From contig NPFB01000069.1 in NCBI GenBank assembly GCA_014084085.1, forward strand, positions 2,777 through 50,782: a stretch of 48,006 bases of DNA, given 5' to 3'. The translations under genes were made by a program, and so were the position numbers. Shown here piece by piece: positions 35,529 to 44,840 of the stretch. This stretch comes from Hondaea fermentalgiana (taxonomy: Eukaryota; Sar; Bigyra; Thraustochytrida; Thraustochytriidae). The notes under the pieces are model-generated. The model was not told the DNA's origin, did not search any database, and saw only the letters and a program-made list of their open reading frames with translations. How positions within the stretch are numbered: position 1 is the stretch's first letter; each line of letters starts with the position of its first letter.

Positions 35529-37562
35529 CTATTCTTGTTTTCCCTCGTCGTGCTCTTGGAAGGGATCAAACGCCTTGAAGCCGTCCGTAAAGGCGGTGGC
35601 CATTCGCGTCTCGAGATCCTGGGGCACGAGACAATCTTGCCATGAAACACGATGCATACAGCCCATGATGGAGCAAGCCAGGTGTCGACCAAATTGAAGG
35701 GGCAAATTCTTGCGTGCAGGCGAGACATTACGCTTGCTCGCGCCATCCCCGCCATCGTTGTCATCATCGTCGTCAACGTGGTCTGGGTCTTCTGGAACCA
35801 TATAAATGCGCGGACTGACAATCCCCGGGACCTCGATGTACATGTACTCCTCGTCCGAGTCGGCCATGCGCGCCTTGAGTTTGAGTAGACCATCCGCACG
35901 GAGCGTTGGCGCAAGGTCTGGAAAGTCTTTGGGCCCCAAGTCAGGCAACTCTTCGTCGAATGAAATCTTGCAGCGGTCCGCCTCGCGCTTGAGAGCGTCG
36001 AGTAGGGTCGGTGTGCAGGCAAGCGGCAAGGGAATAGCCTCTAGGAAGGCATGACGCTGCATGGCCTTGGTGAGAATGACATTGCGCTCAAAAAACAATG
36101 GAACGCAATCAAAGGAGGCATAAAAGGAGGCCACAGCGTGCTTGAACTTGAGTGCTTCCTCCAAAGTGATGCTCTCGACGGCTGCGAAGCTCTCCTCGTG
36201 GCCAATGGGTACGATTTGAACGTGCTGGGCCGAAAGACCTCCCTTGGGAAGCGACAAGTAGACCTCATCAGCCACGCTAACAATAAGGTGGCTTTCACAC
36301 GACGGACTTGCGAGACAGTACCAGCAGTCGGCGCGCGGAGCTACATTGTGACGGCGGCGGCGCTGACGTTTTTTGCGATTGGATTTCGGGTCACCGCGTT
36401 TTCGTTTGCTGCCAAAAAAGTATTGCGAGCTCTGAGCAGCGTCTTGGGCGTGAAGCCGATCTATCTGCGCTTGAGTCAGCCGGCCCTGAGGACCTTCGCG
36501 CGCGGCGATGGGCTCTGTGCCCGGGGCGCCCGAGGATTGCTGTTGTCGCACCGAGGCCGACTTTGCCACCGCATCTTTGGCAAAGGGGCACGGCGCGAGG
36601 TCTGGAGAGGCTTCTGGCTCTGTTCGTTGCTTTTGTTTCCACTGTGGTTCCAAGGAGAGTGCATGGAGCCATTTTCGCGACTTGTTCTTGTTTGCTGGGT
36701 CGACGCGTCCTAGGGCAATGAAGCGCGTGTACACTGCATCGCTTTCAGCCATAACAGTCTCGACAGCGGCGAGGCCGTTTCGGAAGGGCGCACGAGCAAA
36801 GAAGATGCCTTCTGCCCCCGCAAAGTGGTAGCGCGGAGCAATGGCGATTGACAACGTGCGCACATGCTCGGAGCCCGGATGCGAAAGCGCGAGCGAGGGC
36901 TGCTGCGTCTCTCCGAGATTAAGAAGAAGGTCTTTGGGCCAATCGAGGCTCAACAAAATATCGGGTTGCGCCCATGCTTGCGGTGAAGCGCCTGCTTCCT
37001 TTGCGTTCGTATCGGGCTGCTCCGCTTTGCACAGGGATGCTAGCGCCTCGACATCGTCCGGCGTGTATTGCCAGGGTGGTACTGACCCCGACGATGCGTG
37101 AGCGCGTTGTGCCGATCCACTTATGAAGGCGATTTTTAAGTCGTCCAGCGCCGAGATGGTCTTGATACCGCAGCGGCCGAGAAAGTGCAGGTTCGTGGCC
37201 AGGGTTACGCCATCAGGGTTGAGGTTTGCATGTCCGTGGCGGCCTGCCACAAAGTAGGCCGGGACGGGAAAATGCTTGGTGCCCTCAATGAAGCTTTCAA
37301 TGTCTACTGTTCCCTCGGCGTTGGCGTTATCGGCCGCTGTGGCGGCGGCGGCGGCGGCGGCGGTGCTGCTGGCGGCAGCATCGTCTTGGAGAGCAGGCTC
37401 CGTTGGTCCTTGTGCTCCGGCTTGGGCGGGGTCGGCAAAGAACTCGCCCGCGCAAAAGACCGCGTCAAAGGGGCCATGCTTGGAGGCGTTGAGGGCCTCG
37501 ACCTTTTCAGCAAGCGCGCCGAGGCGCCCGCGCACGTCGCCCGCGAAGAGGACCTTGACCAT
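35529..37562 (-). CDS. CWF19L1: CWF19-like protein 1 (Drn1), lariat/spliceosome turnover factor
   Basis: 677 residues from ATG 37562 (MVKVLFAGDVRGRLGAL); upstream only a TTG is available. CWF19L1/Drn1 is related to the debranching enzyme Dbr1 and takes part in intron-lariat turnover. The N-terminal metallophosphatase-like domain (about 1-260) shows LFAGDVRGRL, FDAVFCAGEFF, HFLGRCGIKTI, YHFAGAEGIFFARAPFRNG and FIALGRVDP. A Gly/Ala/Arg-rich linker follows. The CwfJ C-terminal 1 domain, a HIT-like fold, has CWYCLASPSCESHLIVSV and GGLSAQHVQIVPIGHEES. The CwfJ C-terminal 2 domain has AMQRHAFLEAIPLP, LPLQFGRHLAC and WQDCLVP. Animal orthologues are about 540 residues; the extra length is a poly-Ala loop near 80-100 and linker sequence. 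An acidic Asp stretch with GGDGASKRN lies near the end. Confidence 0.95.
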   Translation of the reverse strand: MVKVLFAGDVRGRLGALAEKVEALNASKHGPFDAVFCAGEFFADPAQAGAQGPTEPALQDDAAASSTAAAAAAATAADNANAEGTVDIESFIEGTKHFPVPAYFVAGRHGHANLNPDGVTLATNLHFLGRCGIKTISALDDLKIAFISGSAQRAHASSGSVPPWQYTPDDVEALASLCKAEQPDTNAKEAGASPQAWAQPDILLSLDWPKDLLLNLGETQQPSLALSHPGSEHVRTLSIAIAPRYHFAGAEGIFFARAPFRNGLAAVETVMAESDAVYTRFIALGRVDPANKNKSRKWLHALSLEPQWKQKQRTEPEASPDLAPCPFAKDAVAKSASVRQQQSSGAPGTEPIAAREGPQGRLTQAQIDRLHAQDAAQSSQYFFGSKRKRGDPKSNRKKRQRRRRHNVAPRADCWYCLASPSCESHLIVSVADEVYLSLPKGGLSAQHVQIVPIGHEESFAAVESITLEEALKFKHAVASFYASFDCVPLFFERNVILTKAMQRHAFLEAIPLPLACTPTLLDALKREADRCKISFDEELPDLGPKDFPDLAPTLRADGLLKLKARMADSDEEYMYIEVPGIVSPRIYMVPEDPDHVDDDDDNDGGDGASKRNVSPARKNLPLQFGRHLACSIMGCMHRVSWQDCLVPQDLETRMATAFTDGFKAFDPFQEHDEGKQE

Positions 37563-38318
37563 CTTCTGGGTCACCTTGCGCTTCTGTCGAGTCAACTTGA
37601 CTTGTCACCATCTGCCACCAAAAATCAAGCTTGACTGTGGAGATGTTGCCCCCTCCTGTCTCGTTTCTCTGTGAAGAACATTTTTGCACATAGCAAGGCT
37701 AGGCAAAGCTAGGCCTAGCTGCCCAAAAATTAGAAAACTTATCGTTTACTTGGTAGGCTTGAGACCTTTTATGGTCTTTTCTCGCGACCTTGAGAAAATC
37801 ACTTTCCGTTTAGTCGACGAGAGAAAAATATGGCGAGAGCCTCGAACGAAGGAAAGGCATTTTCCGGCACATGGACCGTAAACAAACAGCTCTGACTTGC
37901 GAGATAGGCCTTATGTTAATGCTCATTCAATCATTCAATCAACCGCGAACACACATTGACCAAAAGGCCTACTCCTCTGAACAAAAGGCAAATGTATGAA
38001 AAGGCGCAGAAGGTTGCCTTTTGTCCCAGGTTCTTCACAACAAGAACAAAACAACCAACCAAGCAATCGGTTCTCATTGCCCCAATCTCATGACTTTTAA
38101 GATCTCATCATGACATCAGGACACGAATGAACAGCTGCGTTCAAAGAGAAAGAAAAAAATGAATATTTGGGGGAAAAGGAATGAGGGATAGCGATGAAGG
38201 GTTGAGGGTTATCAGACGCTCCGAATCACGGTACGAATCGACCCAGAATGCCACTAGCAGCCTTGCGCGATAGACCCACGGTAGCTCGCACAAAGCCCGA
38301 GTGACTCAGGGGCGAGAC
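37563..38318. other. Intergenic region with repeated AGGCCTA motifs
   Basis: 756 bases: promoter side of CWF19L1 and 3' side of RPSA. A 14-bp perfect palindrome AGCTAGGCCTAGCT lies at 37707-37720. TAGGCCT occurs at 37906 and AAGGCCTACTCC at 37964-37975, the latter a 12-mer also present at 33860. No gene is supported. Confidence 0.45.
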
Positions 38319-39266
38319 TTACTGCTGGAAGCCAGAGTAGCCCTGCTGCTGCTGGGGAGCCTGGCTAGGGTCCCACTGCTGCTGCTGCTGCTGAGGGGCG
38401 ACAGGGGGCTGAGCCTGCATGCCCTCGAAGCCAGAGGCAACACCCGACTGGGCATCAAAGCCCGCCTGCGGTGGGAGAACACCCTGCTGCTGCTGGCCGT
38501 CGAAGGGCTGCTGCTGTAGGCCATCGAAGCCGGCGTCAACGCCGCCCATGTCGGCGGTCGCGTCAAACTCACCCATACCCTGGGCAGGGGCGGCAGCGGC
38601 AGCCTGGGCGGCGGCCTGGGCGGCAGCCTGCTCCTCGGCCTGCTTCTCGAGCTCCTCGGCGTCGCGGTAGAAGAAGAGATCGACGCTGACGCTCCAGGGC
38701 TCGTTCATGGAGATCGTGCCGCGGAGACGGAGAACCTCGCGCGAGAGCATCCAGTACATGAGGCCAATGGAGTGCTTGCCGCGGTTGTTGCAGGGGATGG
38801 CGACATCGACGAAGCGGAGGGGGGAGTCGCTGTTGCAAAAGCCAATGACGGGGATGTTCACGTAGCGGGCCTCGTTCACGGACTGCTGGTCAAGACGGGG
38901 GTCAGTGACGATGAGCAGGCGGGGCTCCTTGAAGTTCTTGGTGATCTGGTTGGTGAAGGTACCGGGGGTGAAGCGCGAGCTCAGCGACTGGCAGCCAGTG
39001 TAGTGAGCGAACTTGAGCACAGCGCGCTGGCCGTAGGGGCGGGCAGTGACGGCGACAACATCGCTGGGGTTCTCGATAGTGACGATGATGCGAGCGGCGA
39101 GCTGGATCTTCTCGAGGGTCTTGCCGATGTTCAGGATGTGCACGCCATCGCTGTTGCGGCGCCAGATGTACGGGCTCATCTGGTGGTCGCTGTTGGTCGT
39201 GCCGATGTGGACCTTGGCGGCCAGCATGCGCTGGATGTCCTCCTCGCGGGCGGAAAGGGAAGCCAT
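38319..39266 (-). CDS. RPSA: 40S ribosomal protein SA (uS2)
   Basis: 315 residues from ATG 39266. uS2/RPSA is a small-subunit protein needed for late 40S maturation. Residues 1-210 are highly conserved: [98 protein letters not shown] and [20 protein letters not shown]. The C-terminal ~100 residues are an Ala run followed by a Gln/Gly/Phe/Pro-rich tail, unlike the acidic laminin-binding tail of animals. Codon use is strongly biased to C/G endings compared with neighbours, as expected of a highly expressed gene. No intron is present. Confidence 0.97.
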   Translation of the reverse strand: MASLSAREEDIQRMLAAKVHIGTTNSDHQMSPYIWRRNSDGVHILNIGKTLEKIQLAARIIVTIENPSDVVAVTARPYGQRAVLKFAHYTGCQSLSSRFTPGTFTNQITKNFKEPRLLIVTDPRLDQQSVNEARYVNIPVIGFCNSDSPLRFVDVAIPCNNRGKHSIGLMYWMLSREVLRLRGTISMNEPWSVSVDLFFYRDAEELEKQAEEQAAAQAAAQAAAAAPAQGMGEFDATADMGGVDAGFDGLQQQPFDGQQQQGVLPPQAGFDAQSGVASGFEGMQAQPPVAPQQQQQQWDPSQAPQQQQGYSGFQQ

Positions 39267-40394
39267 CTTCTCTGCTCTTTGAGTCTCCTCGCGCACGAGT
39301 CTCTGCTCTCCTGCTGCTGCTGCTGCTGCCGGACCTCCGCGACTGCTTTGCCTGAGCACGCGAAAATCAATCGCAATATGCTCCACCGAGTCGCGGCAGG
39401 CGCCAGACCTTGCTCGCCCCGCCCTGGCTGGCCACGAGACCTTCGGCGCCGCCCCGCGCCGAAGTCTGCCGAACCCCGCCTTTCCCGGAGCCGGCTAGGG
39501 CGCGGTTAGGTTTGCGCCTCGCGCCTGTTCCGGATGGCTTTTCGCGGGGGCTTTGCCGCTTATCGGGTGGACAAAGGGTATAATTGCTCAGCGGTTTGGG
39601 CTGTGTGGACGCTGCGGGCAGCGCAAGTGGAACAAACGGAGAAGGCGCCGTTTCGTCAAGTGGGGCATTTGCGGCGGCAAGTGCAGAATGGGAGGACAAG
39701 GGGAGGGAAGGAGGGGGCGCGAACGCAGGTGCAAGAGCGGTAAAGGGAAAGTGAATTATAGGGCCGGAGGAAAGGGCCGCAAACTGTGCCGCAAGTGCCA
39801 CAATGTGTAAGCGAGCCCAGGAAGAAGAAGGAGAAGAAGAAGTAGAAGAAGAAGAAGAAAAAGAAGAAAACTTGGAGAGCGACGAAACGCAACGCCGCAG
39901 CAAACCTGCGACGAGCCGCGCGAAGGAGACGCGCGCGCGCAAGGCGAGACTCTGGGCCTGCAGCGTGGAAACCACGCGCCCCGGTCGATCGGTCGGTCGG
40001 TCGGTCGATCGATCTTGCGTGCGCGCGAGGACGCCGTCGCTGGCGCCGACGTTGCTTCCGCAGGCAGGGGCGATCTATCTTCAAACAAAGCAGGAACGCA
40101 GCGCGGGACCTCGGCCGGAGCTGCCTGTAGCCAGCCCGCCTCCCCTCGCGAGGCAGGTGGTGGGCGCGCTGCGGATCGACGCGACGGCGATCGCTAGAGC
40201 ACGTGGGCACTTCTTCGCCGCGTGGTTGTTCACAAGGAATAGCAATCATCTCGTATACATAGAGAATACCAGCAACTCTGCTGTGTCTCGACGTCGCGGG
40301 GAATAAAGTCCAAGTGCATCATCCCATCCCATCCCATCCCATAAGCACACACGCACGCACTCAGACGCGCGCGCGCAGTAGAGGCCACGTGCAT
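39267..40394. promoter_or_regulatory. Divergent intergenic region, RPSA / TRPC4AP
   Basis: 1128 bases between divergent ATGs, presumably including the RPSA promoter. It contains a Cys/Arg-rich frame at 39553-39810 without an ATG start, a GAAGAA tract at about 39821-39870, a GGTC repeat near 39985-40013 and a CATCC pentanucleotide repeat at about 40320-40340. No accepted gene is placed here. Confidence 0.4.
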
Positions 40395-43300
40395 ATGAGC
40401 ACCACATTTGCTTTGGTCAAGGAGATTGGAACGCACGCAGCCTCGTGGCTTTGTGTTTACTTTGGATCATATATTTGCCATCTCTTGCTCGTTCGCCCGA
40501 GCAGCGATCGGTCTCTTGGCGTAATTGCTTCGCCCTCGCGCTCTGCACGTTTCATTGCGTGGACAGATCTTGTCTGGCGCGCAGTTTCACTACTTCGAGC
40601 AGGCGATCTTGTCGGTGTCGCTGTGGCCTTGCACGGTGGCTTTTGTGCGCACGTTGGCATCCAAAAACTCGCGGGGGCTAGCACCTTTCTCAACGCAGAC
40701 ACAAACAACGCGGGCGACGACGAGAACGACGACGAGGAAGAGGAAGAAGAATACGACTACGAGGAAGAGACAGAGGAAGACGAAGAGACAGAAACCGTGG
40801 GTTCAATAATGTTGAGCAACGCATCACTGGGCCGCAGCGCAAGTGACGGCAGCGTAGCAGGTCTCGATGACTCCAAAAAACGCGCCCGAAGTAGCGCTCC
40901 CGTCGGCGTTTACCAACAAAAGCCTGGCATGTCCGCATGGCGCATCGCCGAAAGTCGCGAGAGGAGCGGCAAGGTGAGCTTTTACCGTCTTTCGGACGTG
41001 CCGAAAGGACTTACCAACGCCGTAGACTCTCAGTTTCAGCGCATCCCCTCCCTTGTCCTTCGACTGCAAGAAAAGTGCCATCTTTACATGTCCAAGCAGT
41101 GCTCGCGCGGAGTTGCGTGCAAGGGAAAGCATGGCCCGAAGCGCAAAATCGACTCCAACATTGTAGAGGACATTGATTGGTTGATCTCCGAATCGCTCCG
41201 CGTGGTGTGCGCACCTCTCGAAGACGCGGGGCCTCTCGATCCGAGTCTGTTGAAGCCCGAGCAAGCATGCCAGTTCACAGCGTGTGGCGGAGGTAGACTC
41301 CTCGCGGACTTCCTCATGTGCACCATGCCCATGTCTCTCCATGGTCGCGGGCCTGAACAAAGCTGGCTCCATGACCCCATTGGTCCTACCACAGAGGCTG
41401 AAAGAAAGGTGCACGAGATGTGGTTTCGCGCGCTTGAACTGCTGCGCGAGCTGTGTCTTTGCAGCCAGGGGTTCAACGAGGAGCTTGCGCTCGACAAAGA
41501 ATTCGTCATTTTTCTCTTTAACGTCCTGCGCGTGTCGATACTTTTCGAAGGCGCTCTCATTCTCTGTGAGGAAGTGGTGTGCGCACAGACGCGTGAGGCG
41601 TTTGACCTCAGTCTGGTTCCGAATCTCGAAGAGATTCTCGATAAATTGAACGCCAACGAGCTCACAATGGTATGCAGAGTACTCGTCCTGCTTGTTCACG
41701 AGGCTGAAGACCCGAGCACTATGAGTGAGCCTCCAACCTCGATGACGCTCTTGCGTACGCGCGCACGGGCGCTCAACACAAACTCTATCGTGCACCGAAA
41801 CCAGCGGCTCCTCGCAAGCAAGCCCAATGTGCTGCGGCGCCTTGTACATGTGCTCCGCCGATGGGCCCCTCGTTTCCCGGGCGAGGAGCCCGATCGCGGC
41901 GAGACTGGCTATATGACCTATGCCGAGATCACCTCGGCGTTGCAGGACCATAATGTCTACACTGGGACGCTCAATTTCTTCCGGCAACTTGGATTGGGTC
42001 ATATGGACTATTTTGCTGCGCTACGCAGCTTCATGATGGACCCGGTCGATCAGATCATTGCTGCGCTGCGAATGCTCTACGAAGGCTATAACGTACGCGA
42101 CCTCCTCGGAGAAAACGAGTGGCAGAATATGCCCGCTCCCCTGGACATGGACAAGATTGCTGTCATTGTCGAGGAATCACTTTCTGGAGCTCGTAACGAA
42201 CCTCGCGCGCAGCGAATCGCGAACCAAGCCATCGCTGACGATAGGGAGGCCGTCGAGACCCGGCTAGCAAGTCTCGAGGCAGCTCTTGAAAGTGACGCCC
42301 TGGGAAGCACCGAGGCAAGCGAGGCAAGCACGGAACGTGACGCTGGCGCAAGTTCCGGCAGCAGAGACGAAAGGAGTACCCAAAGATTACAGGCTGCGAG
42401 AAGCCTTCCGCCGCAAATTTCCCGCCTGCTCCGGTCCATTGGCAATCTCAGTGAAGAAGACGCACCTTTCCCCGACGAAGAGGATGGAATTGACGAAGCC
42501 GAAGATCGCAATCTTGACGAAGTTAGTCTCCAAGATGTTGTCGCCGAAGCCGCTGGCTTTGTTGGCGGCTTTGATACGGGAGATAATCGTCGTGCAGCGG
42601 CAGCTGCCGCAGCGCGGGCTGATTTAGGCGTTGCGGAACGTACAGGTACGGCTGAAATGGACGAAGACGTGGTGGAGCAGCAACGGATCATGACGGAGCG
42701 CTTGCGCCTCGAGCATGTGAGCAAGCAGGTCGAGGTGCTCTTCATGCTTGCGATGTTGGCAGGAAGCGTGCGTAAAGGATCTGTCAATCACGACCTGGCG
42801 AAGTTTAACATTGTGGGCATGCTCTCGCGGCTTTTTCACAAGCTGCCGTGGGACACGAATGATGATGAATCCTCGCACCAGCGTCTGCACGGCGCTAATT
42901 GTCAGTGCAAGCCAATGGCCACGATCAAGATTCAGTACTTGCGGCTCGTGCACAATTTCTGTGATCGAGAAGCTGCAGGACGAACGAACAAGCGCCTCTT
43001 GCTTTCCACGCATGATTTGCGAGTGTGCCAGCTGCTCTATCGCCACGATGACGCAATTTCCGTGGAGCTCGCACGGCAGCTGCTGCAAGACAATGGCGGA
43101 CGCGACGCTGAGGACCCCAAACACGCCGGTCTCTTGTATAAACTGACGAGGGTCATGATGAAGGAGGACCCGAACTCGCAACACCGGTCGTGGATTGCGT
43201 CCACCCTCGAAGCCTATATGCGCGGCTCGACCCTGGAAGAGCAGCTTCTCTTTTCGGCCTGGGACGTCACTTCGCATGTATTGGAGCAAATGCTGCAGCC

Positions 43301-44186
43301 GGGCTTCAAGGGTCCTGGAATGCTTCAGGCGAACTTTGATCTCCTCGGCGAGCTTCTCAAATTTAATCGTGTCCAGTTTGCATATGTGGAGAAGCTCCTC
43401 GGTTCGGATCGCGTTCTCGCGCTCATGCGTCTCGCCGTCACGCACCTCATCGACTCGAATGTGTTTTTGCGCACGGTGATTTTGTCGATCGACTTTTTTT
43501 CGCAGAGCGATCCAAACGCGGAGCAAGAGTTTACCATGGGCAGATTCTTGCGTGAGCACCGCGTGACAATTCTCCAGAGCCTCATGACTGTTGTGGAGTT
43601 GGAGACCGCCTCACAAGAGAATATGTGCTGCTTGAACACATCGTTGCTCATTCTCATGATTGCACATCAGAATGGTAAGCTTACGCAGTATCTGCAAGCT
43701 GTGGAAGAACTCGAGCCTTCTCATCGCGAGAAGCTTGTTGCGTCCTGGGGCAGCAGCACCACTGCTGACGACGCCGACGCGAGTGAAGCGAATAACTTGA
43801 ACTCTGTTCCCAAGGAGGCTAGCAATGGAGATGGCGATGCGCCCGCAGCAGCAGCAACAGCAGCAGCTGCAGATCCGGAAATGTCCGATGCAAAGGACGA
43901 AGAACTCGTCGGCAGTGAGCAGTCTTCGCCGACTGCTGCTTTCCGCGCGCAAGGTTCGCCGGCTCTTGTAAATTTTCGTCGACTGCTATGGTTCTGGAGG
44001 CTTTACTATTCGCAAACGGGTGGGGTTGACAGTGATTCCCTTGCAGCGGCGTCTACAATCCCGTTTTCCAAGTGGATGAACATTGTCAATCTGCTTTGCA
44101 AGGACGATGGATCTCCAACTAGCCTTTTGCGCAAGGACCAGTCAATCCAGGTACCTTCGCTGCTGGACCTTTTGTCCATTTATTGA
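40395..44186 (+). CDS. TRPC4AP: TRPC4AP/TRUSS-like CUL4 substrate receptor with CCCH insert
   Basis: 1263 residues from ATG 40395. Animal TRPC4AP is a helical-repeat substrate receptor of CUL4-DDB1 ubiquitin ligases that recognises C-terminal degrons. Shared landmarks are FQRIPSLVLRLQEK; FNEELALDKEFVIFLFNVLR; LVPNLEEILDKLNANELTMVCRVL; the late block RLEHVSKQVEVLFMLAMLAG; HGANCQCKPMATIKIQYLRL; LLYKLTRVMMKEDPNSQHRS; QANFDLLGELLKFNRVQFAYV; and SQENMCCLNTSLLILMIAHQ. The family is usually about 800 residues. The excess is an acidic stretch (about 98-128), a C-x7-C-x5-C-x3-H finger at Cys228, Cys236, Cys242 and His246, and disordered Ala/Ser/Glu loops around 620-730 and 1130-1180. The helical scaffold appears complete. 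The N-terminal hydrophobic segment near 15-35 could be membrane-associated but is more likely buried helix. Confidence 0.92.
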   Translation: MSTTFALVKEIGTHAASWLCVYFGSYICHLLLVRPSSDRSLGVIASPSRSARFIAWTDLVWRAVSLLRAGDLVGVAVALHGGFCAHVGIQKLAGASTFLNADTNNAGDDENDDEEEEEEYDYEEETEEDEETETVGSIMLSNASLGRSASDGSVAGLDDSKKRARSSAPVGVYQQKPGMSAWRIAESRERSGKVSFYRLSDVPKGLTNAVDSQFQRIPSLVLRLQEKCHLYMSKQCSRGVACKGKHGPKRKIDSNIVEDIDWLISESLRVVCAPLEDAGPLDPSLLKPEQACQFTACGGGRLLADFLMCTMPMSLHGRGPEQSWLHDPIGPTTEAERKVHEMWFRALELLRELCLCSQGFNEELALDKEFVIFLFNVLRVSILFEGALILCEEVVCAQTREAFDLSLVPNLEEILDKLNANELTMVCRVLVLLVHEAEDPSTMSEPPTSMTLLRTRARALNTNSIVHRNQRLLASKPNVLRRLVHVLRRWAPRFPGEEPDRGETGYMTYAEITSALQDHNVYTGTLNFFRQLGLGHMDYFAALRSFMMDPVDQIIAALRMLYEGYNVRDLLGENEWQNMPAPLDMDKIAVIVEESLSGARNEPRAQRIANQAIADDREAVETRLASLEAALESDALGSTEASEASTERDAGASSGSRDERSTQRLQAARSLPPQISRLLRSIGNLSEEDAPFPDEEDGIDEAEDRNLDEVSLQDVVAEAAGFVGGFDTGDNRRAAAAAAARADLGVAERTGTAEMDEDVVEQQRIMTERLRLEHVSKQVEVLFMLAMLAGSVRKGSVNHDLAKFNIVGMLSRLFHKLPWDTNDDESSHQRLHGANCQCKPMATIKIQYLRLVHNFCDREAAGRTNKRLLLSTHDLRVCQLLYRHDDAISVELARQLLQDNGGRDAEDPKHAGLLYKLTRVMMKEDPNSQHRSWIASTLEAYMRGSTLEEQLLFSAWDVTSHVLEQMLQPGFKGPGMLQANFDLLGELLKFNRVQFAYVEKLLGSDRVLALMRLAVTHLIDSNVFLRTVILSIDFFSQSDPNAEQEFTMGRFLREHRVTILQSLMTVVELETASQENMCCLNTSLLILMIAHQNGKLTQYLQAVEELEPSHREKLVASWGSSTTADDADASEANNLNSVPKEASNGDGDAPAAAATAAAADPEMSDAKDEELVGSEQSSPTAAFRAQGSPALVNFRRLLWFWRLYYSQTGGVDSDSLAAASTIPFSKWMNIVNLLCKDDGSPTSLLRKDQSIQVPSLLDLLSIY

Positions 44187-44840
44187 ATGTAGCCTAAAAT
44201 TGCTCGTGCTGCTTGCTTCTTGGGCAAGTTGTGAGAGAGAGAGAGAGAGAGAGAGAACATGCGAAAATGTAGACGCCAATGATTTTATCAATGACATCAA
44301 GACAAAACCTCAACTTGCCCCCCCCTCCCCCCCCTCTTGTAATGGCCAAATGTATAGCCTGGCCTACGACAGTTGTAGCAGCGCCTGCTTGGCTCAACTT
44401 AAAATGTCCGAGCCCTGCCTGGCATCAACGGTCGTTTTTAACAGTGTCAGCTCGGATGGGAGTCTTGTGCACTGTCCTGGGCCATCACCCCCCTTCTCAA
44501 ATCGAGGACCGAGAATGTCGTTGGGACTCTTCGCGTCACCGCTCGTTTCCTCTCTCGATGCGAAGATCTTTCCCTCGTTCCTCCTCTTTCCCCCCGTCTC
44601 TACCCGCCCTCTGCAAGTCCACGTCCTCGTCATGAAACCTCCGGTCGCCCAAGTTTGGCGAGCCGTCGCGACGGAGATCAATCATCCCGCGATCCCCATG
44701 GAGTCGTCGTCATCGTCAACATCCTCGTCGCTGTCAGTCATGCCAGTGGGCTCGAGATCATCCTCGAGATCGCCGCCGTCATCGCCAACACAGAGCACTT
44801 GCAGGGCCAGAGCCCGAAGAGGAGCCGCGGGCGGGGCGCC
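44187..44840. promoter_or_regulatory. Upstream region of the RCC1-TBC gene
   Basis: 654 bases between two same-strand genes. It holds a GA dinucleotide run (44233-44256), C-homopolymer tracts near 44320-44335 and a GGCCTAC motif at 44361. A GC-rich open stretch from 44655 leads into the next gene without an ATG until 44841. Confidence 0.4.

Noticed and set aside
38772..39509. 245-codon plus-strand frame opposite RPSA
   Set aside because: It is antisense to a highly conserved ribosomal protein gene and is a by-product of its strong GC3 bias.
39803..40306. 167-codon plus-strand frame in the RPSA-TRPC4AP spacer
   Set aside because: It is composed of a GAA repeat and a GGTC repeat translated as Glu and Arg-Ser-Val-Gly runs, with no protein-like region.
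40824..42002. 392-codon minus-strand frame inside the TRPC4AP gene (and a 311-codon one at 42624-43559)
   Set aside because: The plus strand encodes a clearly conserved protein; these are shadows of its codon bias, with no domain of their own.
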